From the NCBI RefSeq assembly GCF_029227915.1, contig NC_079881.1:21241501-21305500 (forward strand): 64,000 nucleotides of DNA, read 5' to 3'. A model generated the notes under the pieces. It was not told the origin of the DNA, ran no database searches, and saw only the letters and a program-made list of their open reading frames with translations. Shown here piece after piece: positions 1 through 12,900 of the stretch; the first letter of the stretch is position 1; each line of letters starts with the position of its first letter. The translations under genes were made by a program, and so were the position numbers. The stretch is from Hydractinia symbiolongicarpus. Its lineage: Eukaryota; Cnidaria; Hydrozoa; Anthoathecata; Hydractiniidae.

Positions 1-653
1 ATAGTTAGTTGGTCTAGAATAAATTACAAACTCCATTATTTCATAATGTCTCAACATTCCTGACAAGGTCCTTTTATGGCATAATTTTTAAAGTAATTAT
101 CAGTTGACAAAGTTACTCGCAGATAAAATTTGGACTTATTTCCTTCTTGGAGATGTTCTTGGAGATTTGATAAATGTCCTACTTTTTAAATATTATCTCC
201 CAACATTTCGGGGGGGGGGGGGGGGGGGGGTAATATTTCAAGGTTCTTGTTCTTGACATATTTACGATATTTCATAGTTCAATTCATTCAAACCCAGAAA
301 AGATTCTGTAAATGTCGTTTTAAGGATACGTTGTTAAAACGCATCAGGTGTACAGGAAAGACAGTAGGACCATTCTTAATAGAGATTGTCAACACAGATA
401 TGTGATAATAATATCTCTACTACATGGTCACGCCATCTGGATAAAATATCAGCGTGTGTTGTTAGCACTTTGTCACAAATTGGTGCAGTGGGTTTACAGT
501 TTAAGTCCTTTTTACTACAATATATTCCGACGACCAGTGTTGTATAAAAAAACGATGGCTGAGTGATGCAATGACAAATTTTATGTTTCTTGAGTTAAAG
601 AGGAAATTGTTATCATATATTTGCGAGAGAAAACTCTTTCACAAAAATCCAGA
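1..653. other. Non-coding flank downstream of ERCC1
   Basis: No coding exon is supported here. The stretch follows the ERCC1 stop codon on the minus strand and should contain its 3' UTR, but I see no clear AATAAA on that strand close to the stop. The only outstanding feature is a long G run at 210-230. The short open frames have no recognisable composition or motifs. Confidence 0.5.
210..230 (+). repeat. Poly-G run (21 G)
   Basis: An uninterrupted run of 21 G in otherwise AT-rich DNA. Such a run can form G-quadruplex-type structures and is prone to length errors in both replication and sequencing, so the exact length should be treated with caution. Confidence 0.95.
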
Positions 654-3600
654 TTATTTTTCTTTTACATAATATCGACATACGATAGGACGTTTAAATA
701 TCCACAAAAGGCAGAAACAACAGAGCGTTTTATGCAGATCGTTACATAACAACTTTACCTTTTGCGGGCCGAAACCAGGACAGAGTCCAATCTCTTCTTT
801 AGTTGCATTTACAATATTTCTGAATGACTGAAAAAAAGAAAAATCCAATGTTTTTAAAAAAAAGGAAAGAGATTCATTCTTTTACTTTCTCAAAGCCTAT
901 AGAAGAAGCACATGGAATAGGTAAAAAATCTGACTTACACCAAATGAGGACAACAAGGTGATGACGTCAGTCTTATTTATAGATTTAATAGTTGTTAGGA
1001 CATCTTGCATCTATAAAAAAATCAATCCATCAATAAACATATCTCCCTCCTTGAAAAGTGCAACCAAATCAATCCACCGAGAAATCGCCTCTATAAGTTC
1101 ATGGTGTCAAGACCTTCTTAAGTTAACACAAGACTGTAAAAACGTCATTTATGTCTTAATAAAGTTTCAGAGTGAAAAACGCGATCAGTAGTTTTGCAAG
1201 AAGGTCGAAATAAAATGAGGACTTTTAAGGTTTTAAAGGACTTTAATTTTTTCGTTAAAATATGAAACCAAGGCAGCAAGGAGTTGTTATAAACACAAGT
1301 AAGTAGGTAGCGGGGAGATTTTATTGTCCTTGGGGATTCCATCCTAATGTTTAGCTCTTCCTCCCCTCTGACTGTAACTATGTTACATTATATTAAGGGA
1401 AATACGTAAAGCACTCTAGCTTGCTTGCCTAACTATCATACAACATGGTTAGCTGTCAGTAGTTGGTACCAAATGGGCTGACAACAGTACATTTAAAGTG
1501 AGCCGGAGTGGAGACTCGAACCTGAAACCTTGTGATTACAAGTCGAATGCGCTACCACTACACCATCTCTGCATGTGACACAATGAGAGCATACCTTTGC
1601 AATGAAATCCGATTCCACTCTTTCTTGTAACACATCTGGTGGCTTATGTTCATATGATTTGTATGTTTCAAGGTATCTTCCCGCTTCTTCAGAACTTTAA
1701 ACAGAAGAACAAAATTAGAAATTTATTTTCAAACAAACATTCGCATTTCTTTTATCGCCAATTCATCTCGTTCGACACGAACATTTTCGCTTGCTTTGCC
1801 CCGCCTTCCCGGTGTCATTTCTACGGTTTTTTCACAGAATTTAAATTGGAGATTTGTAAAATATTTTTATAATTGTCTTGTATTTTGTCACAAACAAAAT
1901 AAAATGTGTCGAATTATACTAAAAAGTCATAATAATAAAGCAAAAAAAAAAATGAATTACAATCTTTAAAATAATTCACACATGCAATTAAGATTCAGAG
2001 CAGTGAATAGAAAAAGATTGTTTACATCATGTTCATATTAAGTCTGTAATCATTAAGCTTCATCTGAAAAAGTAGGCACATTAGAAATCAAAACAAAATA
2101 TTTCAGTTTAAAAGTAAGCAGCCTTAAAAAAAACAATAGCCTCTGACATCTTCCAATTCCCCTCATCAGAAAGAAAATATTGATGTTGTGCAGCTACTGA
2201 AAAGTTTCAGGTTCACAACTTTTCGTACAAAACAAAATATAACTATGAGTAGCAACTTATTTGTCTTGTCAAGAGAGCCTTACCTCCATGCCAAAATAAG
2301 AGTACAATCTGCTAGTATCGCCATTTTTCCCAACTCTTTAAGACAATGCTTTGTATTTTGCTAAAAAAATAGCAAGCATGTAATGTAAACATTACATAGG
2401 GATTTCAGAATGAAATTTTTTCGCTACAGATTTGGAGTTGCAAGAAAAAATTATCACAACAATTGTCATAACTCACAATGTCAACTTGCACCAATAAAAC
2501 ACGTAATGAATATCTCTTTCCAAGCTGTTTCAATCGTTCGTGAATGTAATCAGGATTCAAGTTGTGATACCGCAAACTAAGAAGCAAAATTGTACCAACA
2601 AGGTAAATGTAATCAGATTTTAAATCCCTTCTTGTGTCTTCTTCATAATTTATAGCTTTCCCGGCTTACTTGCCAGGCCAGCCATGTTAAAAAAAGAGAA
2701 TTGTTCTTTTAGACACAAAATATGCTACGTAGTTCCTTCTAATTTTTGAGCTTTGTTTAAACACTTTTTTTTAGTAAAAATTTGATACATTTTCATACAC
2801 TAAAACCACAATAAAAGGATAACAACGAAACATAAACAAAGATGGTTCAAGGTCACATATACGAAACCATCAAAAAAAACAAACGGAAAGACAGGAACTT
2901 TAAAACTTAAAGACAGGAACTTTCAACATTACTTTTCAAAGTCTTGTTTTTTTAATTCAGCTATTCCTTTGCAGATACATAGCTTGTATAAGCGAAAGAA
3001 AATTACCACTGTATATCAACAACTTACCTTAGAAACAAAACACAGCTGGTTAGTCCAATTTCATAGTCTGGAATAATATTTCCAAATTCATAGGGTATAT
3101 TTCGGACATGTTTTAATATTGGGTTACCACGCTAAAATTGAAATTACCACGCTAAAAGTGTAATTTTGATTGTACAGATGTCATTATTAAAGGTTATAAC
3201 TTAGCATGCCTGTCAATCATCAGTTTTCCACAACCATTTTGGGGTTAAAAGAACCTGTGTGCAATTGCATTGTTCAAATTTTTAACCTTGCTTGTATTGT
3301 TTCATTATATACATATACAGTAGCCAATTCTCATTGTACAAGCATAGTGCCCTGAGCCACAACTATTTCTGGTTATTCCTTTTGCCTAATTTTGGAAACA
3401 AAAATGTTTAGTGTTAATAAAAAGATAAAACAAGAAAATCATCAATGTGGAAAAATTATGTTTCAAGAACTCTAGAGTCAATTCGGGTAAGTTAGTGTTG
3501 GCATTTATTTTTCATTTGTAGCAAAAATTTTAATTCTCCTAATTCAGCCACTCTAAAGGTGTCTTCATACCTGGGTAGGGGTAAAACCACGATTATATTT

Positions 3601-4281
3601 TCTACCATTCTGTTTTATAAGTTAGGTTGTAAGCTATAGTGTACCACAAACACAATTCGTTAAGAACACAAAAAGATTACCTGCTTTGAATTTACAATGA
3701 TAGCATTCTTGTTCTTTGGTATAACTTTCCTATAAAGGTGTATAATAGTGAATAGTTCTTTATTTTTCAACCATGTTTTTAAAAATTGATATAAAACTAT
3801 CTATGGCATATAAATCTCTCGTTATATTTCCTAACTACAGAATTTTTTATCAGCTTAAAATAAAGCTACAGGAAATGTTTAGCGAATACAGGACACAAAA
3901 TATGTCCACATACTCGGGAATTTGTGGCTCTGGTGGCAACTGAAACAAATCAGAGTTCTTTAAAAAAGAAAATGTTTGGGCAAATGTCTTTCCAACTTTA
4001 CGTGTTGCATGTGTTGCTGCTGCATGGGATTGAACTCCTTGTGATGTCTCCTCCACATTGTTCAGACAAACATTTTCAGATGACGACACTGGAACTGTCT
4101 GCAACTTTTCTTGAGCATTTTCTTGCAAAGAAACTTGGTTAGTTGAGTGTTCAACAGTCTGTACTTTAGTAGGTGTTTTTTGTTTGTATTTTTTAAATAA
4201 CGAAACACCATCCATCTTTTTACTACTACCTTCTTCTTCATCACTTAGATTAGCAAGATTAAACTTTCTTTTGGATGCCAT
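654..4281 (-). CDS. ERCC1: ERCC1 DNA excision repair protein, 8 coding exons
   Basis: ERCC1 is the non-catalytic partner of XPF (ERCC4). The nuclear heterodimer cuts 5' of lesions in nucleotide excision repair and acts in crosslink repair. Coding exons on the minus strand: 4281-3914, 3729-3681, 3131-3028, 2576-2477, 2360-2284, 1694-1595, 1010-939, 827-654. Splice phases agree throughout and give 347 residues. Residues 1-123 are a Lys/Ser-rich, probably disordered N-terminus ([18 protein letters not shown]). The XPA-binding/central nuclease-like domain follows ([73 protein letters not shown]). A C-terminal tandem helix-hairpin-helix that binds XPF is seen in [20 protein letters not shown] and PGFGPQK (307-313). 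After the last helix ([10 protein letters not shown]) about 20 unusual residues precede the stop. A GTATGT at about 684-679 could be a donor to an unseen last exon. Divergent to ACSM. Confidence 0.95.
1502..1572 (-). pseudogene. Decayed tRNA-Thr(TGT)-like sequence
   Basis: Read on the minus strand this has a good Pol III A box (TGGTGTAGTGGTAGCGC), an anticodon loop CTTGTAA (TGT, Thr) and a good B box (GGTTCGAGTCT). The acceptor, anticodon and T stems each carry several mismatches, so a functional tRNA is unlikely. It lies in the ERCC1 intron immediately beside the exon at 1595-1694. It may be a tRNA pseudogene or the head of a tRNA-derived SINE. Confidence 0.6.
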
Positions 4282-4404
4282 ATTCTTAACATTCCTGTGT
4301 AGTTCTAAATTAATAAATATCTACACCTGAAAAAAATTAAAATATAAAATAAATGTAAAACAGAATAAACTTTCCTGAGAATAACATTTCTTGATTTTTT
4401 GGGC

Positions 4405-4614
4405 TTTTTGCAAATGCTTTAATTGCAATTGGCGCCATTCGCAAAAATGAATTCTTGTGAATTTTCGTTAAATCTGTCATTCACAAAATTATTTTTTTTC
4501 AATACCAAATTTTTGCAAATGCCTTAATTGCAATTGGCGCCATTCGCAAAAATGAATTCTTGTGAATCTTCGTTAAATCTGTCTTCGCAAAATTATTTTT
4601 TTCAATACGTAGTT
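4405..4614. repeat. Two-copy tandem duplication, 105-bp unit
   Basis: The unit beginning TTTTTGCAAATGC at 4405 is repeated from 4510 with a few substitutions and indels. Each copy carries AATTGGCGCCATTCGC, whose TTGGCGCC core resembles an E2F-type site; this is only a motif resemblance. The duplication starts 124 bp upstream of the ERCC1 start codon, so it sits in the probable promoter. Confidence 0.8.
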
Positions 4615-6352
4615 TTAAGAAAAATGTTGTTACAAGTATTGTGTTTACGTAAATTCGCTAATTTTTGACCCTGACAACATCATGTTAATATTATATCAAA
4701 ATGAGAAAGCATTAGTTCTAGTGAAAAAATGTCATGAATCATCAGCAAATTTTCTCAACCTGTAAATATGAATCCTTTTGAAATAAAAATAATGCACGTT
4801 TACTTAATTTTTTGTATGATAAACATTTTTATTTCGGTTTGCAGCAAGAAAGCAACTGTTTTAGCTATAACAGTCAGTAATCATTAAGGCAGGCCTGACA
4901 TAATATAAAACAGGGTCACGTACCAGCTGGATCTAATTTGAAAACTTTAAGAAAAATATTTGTATTTTTAAAGTTTGTACTGCCAGTTGAGGCAACAAGA
5001 AAAACAGTATTTAAAAAGCTATTTTTATTTTCTAATTTGCCGTTCCCAACAAAAAATAACACTATTTAATTTCCGAGACAGGGAAGACTCAAGAGATTTG
5101 ACAAGTAGGGTACCATCTTAGTTAGTGCAGCATGTATCATCAATAAATTTCACAATTTCTCTTCCAAAATAAATCCTTTTGAAATAAAAATCATACATTA
5201 TGTGTGGCATGTTGAACTATCAGTAAATTTCACAACGAACCCGCATGTTGAATAAAAATGAACATCATGCACATGTATTTATTTTTTTGTTTATTACCTT
5301 AGCTATATATGCGAGAACATTGATGCAGAATTATTTTTTATATTTTTTATATATTTTTTTTAAGAAAAACAATTGTTTGTAAAGAATTGTTGTGGTAAAA
5401 AGGCATCTGGTTTGCCTATGACAGTCAGTATTTGCACAAAATATTATAATAATTCCTGGCTTAGCTAAAACTCATAAAAATCATACGTAATGAAAATGAA
5501 AAAAGCTAGGTTGTCAAAACTAAGACTCCCAGCAACCGCTACGGGGTCCAATGCCTTATTTTCGAGAAAACAATAGTATAGCTGTTCTACATAGCACTTA
5601 ACACTTGAAAGTTTAAAGCCAGCTTCTGGGGAATTATCCGAGGCGTCAAATATTGCATGATACTTTTTAACCAATTACCAATTACAACCAATTACAGGTA
5701 CACATTTTTAGGGTAGCCAATTTGATTTAAGGAAAAAAAACGCCGTTTACGCATACATATGCAGTAAATTTCTTGAAAAATCTCTGTTTGCTAACTTTAA
5801 ATCGGACAGCTTTACTTTACTTCATATACTTGTAGTTTTTGTTTAGTCGAACCTTCTTCTGTTAGATTTTGACCGTGAAAAGCCTGTGTTTGCCCTCAAA
5901 TAAAAATGGTAGCTACCACATGAAGAAGAGGCAAGAGGGCAGACGAGGTGGCCTAATCTCTAAGTGACAGTCATGTTATGCAACACAAATTTAATTATTG
6001 TTTAGTACAAAACCAGTTTATGGCATTTTAGGTAAGTTTTACTGACATGTTGATGAACTTAACTCTATATAATACACTTAGGATAGAAGATAGCTAGCTA
6101 GCTAGTTTATTTAGCTAGATAGTTTGCTAGCTATATGTAGCTATAGCTTTCATTTAAATAAGGCAAAACACTGCTAAAAATAAGTAAGGTTAACTATTTA
6201 ATATATAATTCACGACAAAAAACTTCAACAATTTACTGAAAAGAAATAGATAGCTATAGCTTAGCTGGAATCCCTTTGTAGATCGCCATATGCTATGGAA
6301 AAATGGCTGACGTCTGAACTGTGCGAAATCGAAAGTGAAAACTAGCGTATAG

Positions 6353-6741
6353 CAGTTCTGCCCGGATTATGAACGCTGGCCAGATTATGGCACCTTTTGC
6401 CCCCCTGTTTATAAGGATTCGCAATTTACGTCGAGACGTTTTTTTCGCTATGCCTAGTTTTCAATGGTGTTTTATCTTCCGGAGAAAAATTACACCGATA
6501 CTATTTTTCTCTCGCCATGCCTAATTTCATGGTGAACTTCATGGTGAAGTAGGGGAGTTTTCTTGTGGAAGGGTGGGGAATTCAATCTGTGACAATATTT
6601 CGTCAATGTTTTATGCACAAAAGTGCCAATCACAGACTGCCTGGCCAGTCATTATATGCCAGCGTTCATAATCCGGTCACCACAACAAAATCCAGGGCAA
6701 AAAACATAATCGGGCCATGCGTACATAATCCGGCCGTCCTG
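6353..6741. mobile_element. hAT-like MITE with CCGGATTATG subterminal motifs
   Basis: The element begins CAG and ends CTG. Its left end (CCCGGATTATGAACGCTGG, then CCAGATTATGG and TTTTGCC) matches the reverse complement of its right end (CCGGATTATGTACGCATGG, CCCGATTATG, TTTTGCC) over about 45 bp with few differences. A further inverted copy of the motif lies at about 6660-6680. The CAG..CTG termini fit the hAT superfamily. Target duplications are not clean, and there is no transposase ORF. Confidence 0.75.
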
Positions 6742-6939
6742 TTTATAAGCAGGCTTCGGTCACATTAAAAGATCTTTAATTTTTGTAAACAAAACAAACC
6801 CCCTTCGTTGGCAACACCATGTGCTTTTGAATTTTTACATCAGGTTAGCTACACAAATTTTGAGTATTTTTATCCTTCCTTTACTATGGTTTACTACAGC
6901 TACAATTTTTTTATTTCATAGGTTACACTTGCGAGAGCA

Positions 6940-9900
6940 ATGGTTGCATTCAATGGTTTAAAACTTTGCATTAAATCCAGAAATTTTCTCCCATTGCTAA
7001 GAAGAAGTGAAGTTGCATGTTTGTTATTACAGACCAGAAAAACACACCATCAGCTGCCTTGTTACAAAGCTGAAAAATCAGCAGTTGGCTTTGACAATTA
7101 TGAGGATGAATTAAAACAGTTCAAGCTCGAAGTACCTGAATACTTTAATTTTGCTAAAGACGTTTTAGGAGAATGGTGCAAAAAGGAGAAGGTCAGAAAA
7201 ACACATAATTGTCAATTGTTATACTTTATCTTTCCATACAGGTGGACAGAAAATATGTATATACACCACAAGAAGTTAATTCAAAAATAAGGCTTGCAGA
7301 AATTGGTGGAACTTTTTTTTGAAATTGGAAAAGCATAGTAGTAGAAAAAGATTAATGATCTTGTTACTCTAAAAAAAATTATAACTTTTATAATTTACTA
7401 TTCTGCTCCATGTATTTGCCTACATAAAAAACATGTTTTTTGTTTTGCACACCTGCCAAAAGGATGCTGAATTTTATAAAGTGAAAAAAATTGATGAGTT
7501 AAGCCCTGTAACTTGTGGTTATAACTCTTGTACTGTATGCAGGAGACTAGGGTTTAATTCCTCTTGACAGCGCTTCAATATAGGCAAATGACTATTACCA
7601 TGCCCCTAGATTAACCAAAGCCATGTGAGGAAAATTGGGGACATGGCACACTGTGTGGGCCAATGAATGTTGCAGGAAGTTGTCTGGCAGAACGCAGATC
7701 CTAATTGGGTCTGTGTAGCTCAAATTGAGCTATCACTCCTCCTGGAAATAATTGACCCTTGATATTTGTGAGTTAAGCCATGTAAAATATGCACATCGTT
7801 CTTTAACAGATATACTAAATTGTTAATAGATAATTGCCTAAAAAAGTTGGACTGGTGAGTCGTAGTGATAAAAAAATTATAAAAGTTAAATTTTTTTTTG
7901 GAACAGTGACAGGTATAACTTTCATCATCTACATGACTCATAAAAAACTCAGACTAAACCTTAGACACCAGCATTGTTAGGTGTTGGATTATAAAGCTAA
8001 GAGTATTTTTAGAAAAATCAGGGTTTTATCATATTATCATATTATCAGAATTTATTGTTTACTGCTCCCACCTGTGTGTGAGCAAAGGTGCCTCAACTGG
8101 ACACAGATAATGACTAAAATTTGCAGCCAAATTTATTTACAACTTTGTGCACAGACTTTTTTATGAATGCTTGAGACGAGGTCTATATATTCGGCTTAGG
8201 AATATTGTAAAATCAAAGCAATTCTGTGTCGTAATAAGTTTTTATTCATTTATCTTTTTAAATTTGTATTTAATAAAATAAGGCTACTAAAGTTCTACTC
8301 CAAAGTTCAAATTTAGCCCTGTTTTCGTATTATTGAATTTGTTGCAGAAATTGGGGTTCTTGTTACATTTAATTGTTTGACATATATATATATTTTTTTT
8401 AAATTTTAAATTTAGAGTGGTATTCGAAATGCTGTCCCACCTGCATTCTGGTGGGTTGATGATTTTGGCAATGAACTGCAATGGGGTTTTGAAGAGTTAT
8501 TGCAAAAGTCTAACCAGTAAGTTGTCATGACAAATTTCTTAAGAATTTTTAACTTGTTATGTAAAGTTATATTAGAAAATTCACTAAATAAATCATTTTG
8601 TCTAATCGATGCTTCACAAAGTTAATGGATTATGGCTAAATAGTTGCACTGTCATTTAAAATAACCACCTGAAAACATCAATATTTTGGACTATCTAACT
8701 AAAATAAAATAAAAATTAACTAACCAGGACTGTCATTGGATTGAATAGGCATGTTTGTGATAAACACTTGTTGTACCTGTATGGTTGGCAGAAGGGTAAT
8801 TACCCCCCCCCCCCCATTTTTAAAACAACCCCTATTATTAGGAAATCCACCCTTTTTGAAAGTAACCCTCCTAATGAGGTCAAGCTATTTTCTTTATCCT
8901 GTAACAAATCAGAAAGCATTTTTGTTGTTGCTGTTAGTGTTAAAAAAAAACTATATATGGAACCTACCAAAAAGTAATGTTAAATAGTTCAGCAAATTGA
9001 TTGTGAGAAAAAGTTCTAGCAAATCAAATTTGCTTTTGTTAATTCCATTTGTCTGCCTTTCATAGCCACCAATTGTAACTGATTTTTTTTCCAATTTCAG
9101 AACTTCCCTTTAATATCTCTAATGCATGGATAAGTCTTCCGTAATTTTGAATATTGCCACATGCTTAGTTTGCTGAGTTTATTAAATCTTTTAAAATGTC
9201 AACTTAAATGATTTTTATCTAGAAGGTTTTGAGAGGCAGAAACATGAATTTAGACATATCAATAAATAAACAAGATTTAACTTTCAAAAGAAAGAAATAG
9301 AAACTGGCTGCTAATTAAAACAATACAAAAAATTAGCAATTAGTAGCCCTAAGTAGCATGAATAAGGTTAAAATCAGTTAGGATTGTTTCAAATATATGT
9401 TTTAGAGGCTAGGTGATAATGCTCAACTTTTTTCTCATAATGTTGTACATGCAATGAGTTACAAATTCATCAAGGTTTGGATTCAAAATATTTTTAAATA
9501 CAGATAACTATTTAATGTATTAATCTCAATGGATTTTGTACTGATTAACAAGTTTGTAAAGACAGAAAAGTAACTAAATCCAAATGTTGTTGTCCGTGAA
9601 ATTAAAATTTTATAAAAATTAATCCAAGTAAAGTAGTAAGCAGTAGGTAGGAAAGTATAAGTGATAACATAATTGAGGCTGAAACAAATTTAATGCTACC
9701 GAACAAATATTTAGTTTGAACTGGAATGCCATGGTGGTAATAATTGATACTTACGAGGGACCAGGGTGTAAAATGATGTTGGATTAACCAGTCTTATGAT
9801 ATGACTTGACATATGATATGACATCATAATTTATGCAGCATAATTAAATCTGAAGTTTTTAAATGCGAATATCTTGAGAACAAAAAAGAGCTTTTTAAAA

Positions 9901-12900
9901 AATTTAAACAGACTTGTTAATCAACTTTTTAAGCTATATAATATTTATAATTTTTAGATTATCAAACATTCTTTCTGATTTCTGTGATGTCAAAAAAGGT
10001 GATTGTGTCATCGTGATTTTACCAAGATTACCAGAGTGGTGGCTTGTCAATATAGCCTGTTTACAAACCGGTTAGTTGGTTTGATTGGTTAAGCACTACT
10101 GTATGTTTTTGATTCTTTTGATTTTTTTTAAATTGTTCAAATTTTTTTAGACTACAATTAATAAAGACTAAAAATCACAAAAAAATTTAGAACGGATGTT
10201 TCAGCTACTCAATTTTATGAAAAATTTAACAGCTGAACAGTTATACTGTTTACTTCCATAACACACGTTGAGCACAAAAATACAAAATTAATTACAAGCA
10301 TTATGAATAACTATTTGCATATTCATAAATGGACCGACTCATTATCAAACCTTTTTGAGGTACTGAACTAGACCAGTGCCAAAGTGGTACCTATCATTGT
10401 ACATGACAGCTTGAAGGTTTATCAAAGTCACCACAAATAAAATGAGCTAAATATTTATTAAGCTCTATTTATATCTTAAAAAATTTATAATAAGGTTCAT
10501 AAAGAAGGTACATGTGTGATTCTATTTTGATAAATATGTTTTGTTTAAAAACCACATTTCGTTCACTGCTAACACGCTACCATTTTGTAACATTTGCAAG
10601 ATTCATTATCTGCCTCTTCGTGGTGACATGCCATTTACTTAAAAATCTACCTTACATTTTATTTTCAATATTGTACGTTCAGGCAATCACCGCAAGTAAG
10701 AAATGGTTAACAATGAAATTTTGTTGCCTAAACCAAGCACAAACCAAGTTTCACAGTATACCTGAAACATAAGTAAAGAACGTACATTAGTTAACTGTTA
10801 TTTAAACCATATTATGACAGTACAGTGTACTCACATGTATAATATTTTTACATAGGTGCCATAATAAGTCCTGGGACTATATCTTTAACAGCAAATGATA
10901 TACGCAATCGTCTACAAACATCAAAAGCAAAATGCATTATAAGCATACCTGAAGTAGCAGAACTTGTTGATGAGGTTTGTACATAGTTTAATTCCACATT
11001 GTTTATGTTGGAAATGCAGTACTTGTTTTGTTGAAATTCTAAAGCGATTTGGGAAGATTACTTTTAGTTTTTAACTTTAAAACTATACCATTAGCACAAA
11101 TTGTTAAATAGCATGCATTGTTATTGCACAATCTGTCTTTTTTATTCTATTTTTTATTCTATTTTTTATTCTATTTTTTGTTCTATTTTTTATTCTATTT
11201 TATTGATATTATGTTAATATTTATAGCATATTTTCCCACTAAGTTTCTTGAGTCACCAAGATAAATGCAAGTGAAATTAGATTACTAATTTTAATCCATA
11301 ATGAAAGTTTTGTTTTAGACAATGTAGAATGCCAAATAAAGGAAATAACCTGTTTTAATGTACTAAGGGTACAATAATGATATCGTTATTCTCAACAAAA
11401 AGTTATCGCCAAAGCATATTTTTACATCACATTAGGCCAAGAATTAACACTTATAGTTACCAAGTATTTTCTAAATACTCCTTCCGAAAACACTTTCCTT
11501 CAGTAAGCACCCGTTAACAAAGGAGTTGTTAAAATTTAATCCACGCAATTTTAAATACCGTAATTCTTCCGATAAACGCCTGGGCCATTTGTTCAATTTT
11601 TTGATTTCAGGGTGGGCTTTTTTTTTGTTGATGGTATACATATTCTTTACATAATATCTACATCATTATTATTATTATCATTATTATCATCCATATCTTC
11701 TTTCCATAATTCATATGAGTATTTATGAAGATCCTTATTGGTAAAACCCAACATTTGCATCATATTTTGAACAAAGGCTCCTTTTAAGGGGTTTATGAGT
11801 TAATCAATAACGGTGTCTAAAAGTAGCCGTAATCATTTCATTACGTTTCTTTTATATTTATTGTTTTGAACTGTTTTTATAGGTAGCCCACACTGTACCG
11901 TACTTAAAAAGTAAACTTATTGTTGATCCAGTTGATAAGTACAGGTGTGTTCACTGTAAGGTTTATTATTTTACTTCTTGTTTTGTATGACGAGGTGTTG
12001 TTTGAAAGAAGAAATTTCCAAAATAATGTTTAGACACAAGTGGTTACCTCTCAAACAGTTAATGAAGGATGCGTCAACTACATACACTGTAATAATTTTT
12101 TTTTGATTTTTCGATATCTTTTTGTAACAATACAATTACCTTTTTAAAACTGTCTTTCCACATGAAAAAGCTTACGAAAATATTGCAATAAAATCAGCAC
12201 TCTCAAAATCAAACATTTTTACTTTGTTCATATTTTTTGTATTTTCAAGAATTTTCAGATTCTGAGGACCATCTTGAAGTATTTTGGTTACTCTACTCTG
12301 AAAAATTATTTGTCAGACAAATTTAAACAAGTTTTTTTTACTGATTTTGCAAAATCGGCTTTATCATTCTCAACTATTAGCATAATATAGTCATCTTCCG
12401 AAAATATTTTATCTTTCCCTTGCTTGCTAATTGCTGTGGGAATACATTATTTTGTTTTGGTTTTTGATTTACAATTTTATTTGCCATATTTTCCAGACTT
12501 TTTGTGGATTTATGCTATTTGGATTAAATAATTTTAAAAAAGATCTCTGCTGTATCTGCTAAGTAAAAATTCACAAAGTTAAATCGAGGTAAAATGGATT
12601 TAACTTTGTGACTTTCTGATAGTATGTTTCATAATCATAATGTTTCATAATAAACATTTTTACAACAGTAAAATAGTTATATATATTTACAGTGTTTAGA
12701 GACAAGAAGTGATGATCCAATGTCTTGGTTTTTTACGAGTGGTACAACTGGATATCCTAAGATGACAGAGCATAGTCATGTTAGTTATGGCTTGGCACAC
12801 AAGTTGACAGGAAAGTAAGTACAGATACAGAAATATTTTGGTTGCAGGTTCACAATTCTATCACATAATGTGTACAGTAAAGAAGAAAATGACGTTGTTC

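Larger units (their letters stand above)
4282..6921. other. Divergent intergenic region, ERCC1 / ACSM
   Basis: A 2.6-kb spacer between two divergently read genes, expected to hold both promoters and a 5' non-coding exon of the ACSM gene: a splice acceptor (TTTCATAG) ends at 6921, 18 bases before the ACSM start codon. It contains a 105-bp tandem duplication at 4405-4614, a TAGC-rich palindromic patch at about 6090-6145 and a hAT-like MITE at 6353-6741. No coding exon was found. The small open frame at 5465-5674 has no support. Confidence 0.6.

Noticed and set aside
8741-8987. Two overlapping plus-strand frames across the poly-C run
   Set aside because: They lie in an ACSM intron, have no domain features and depend on the homopolymer.
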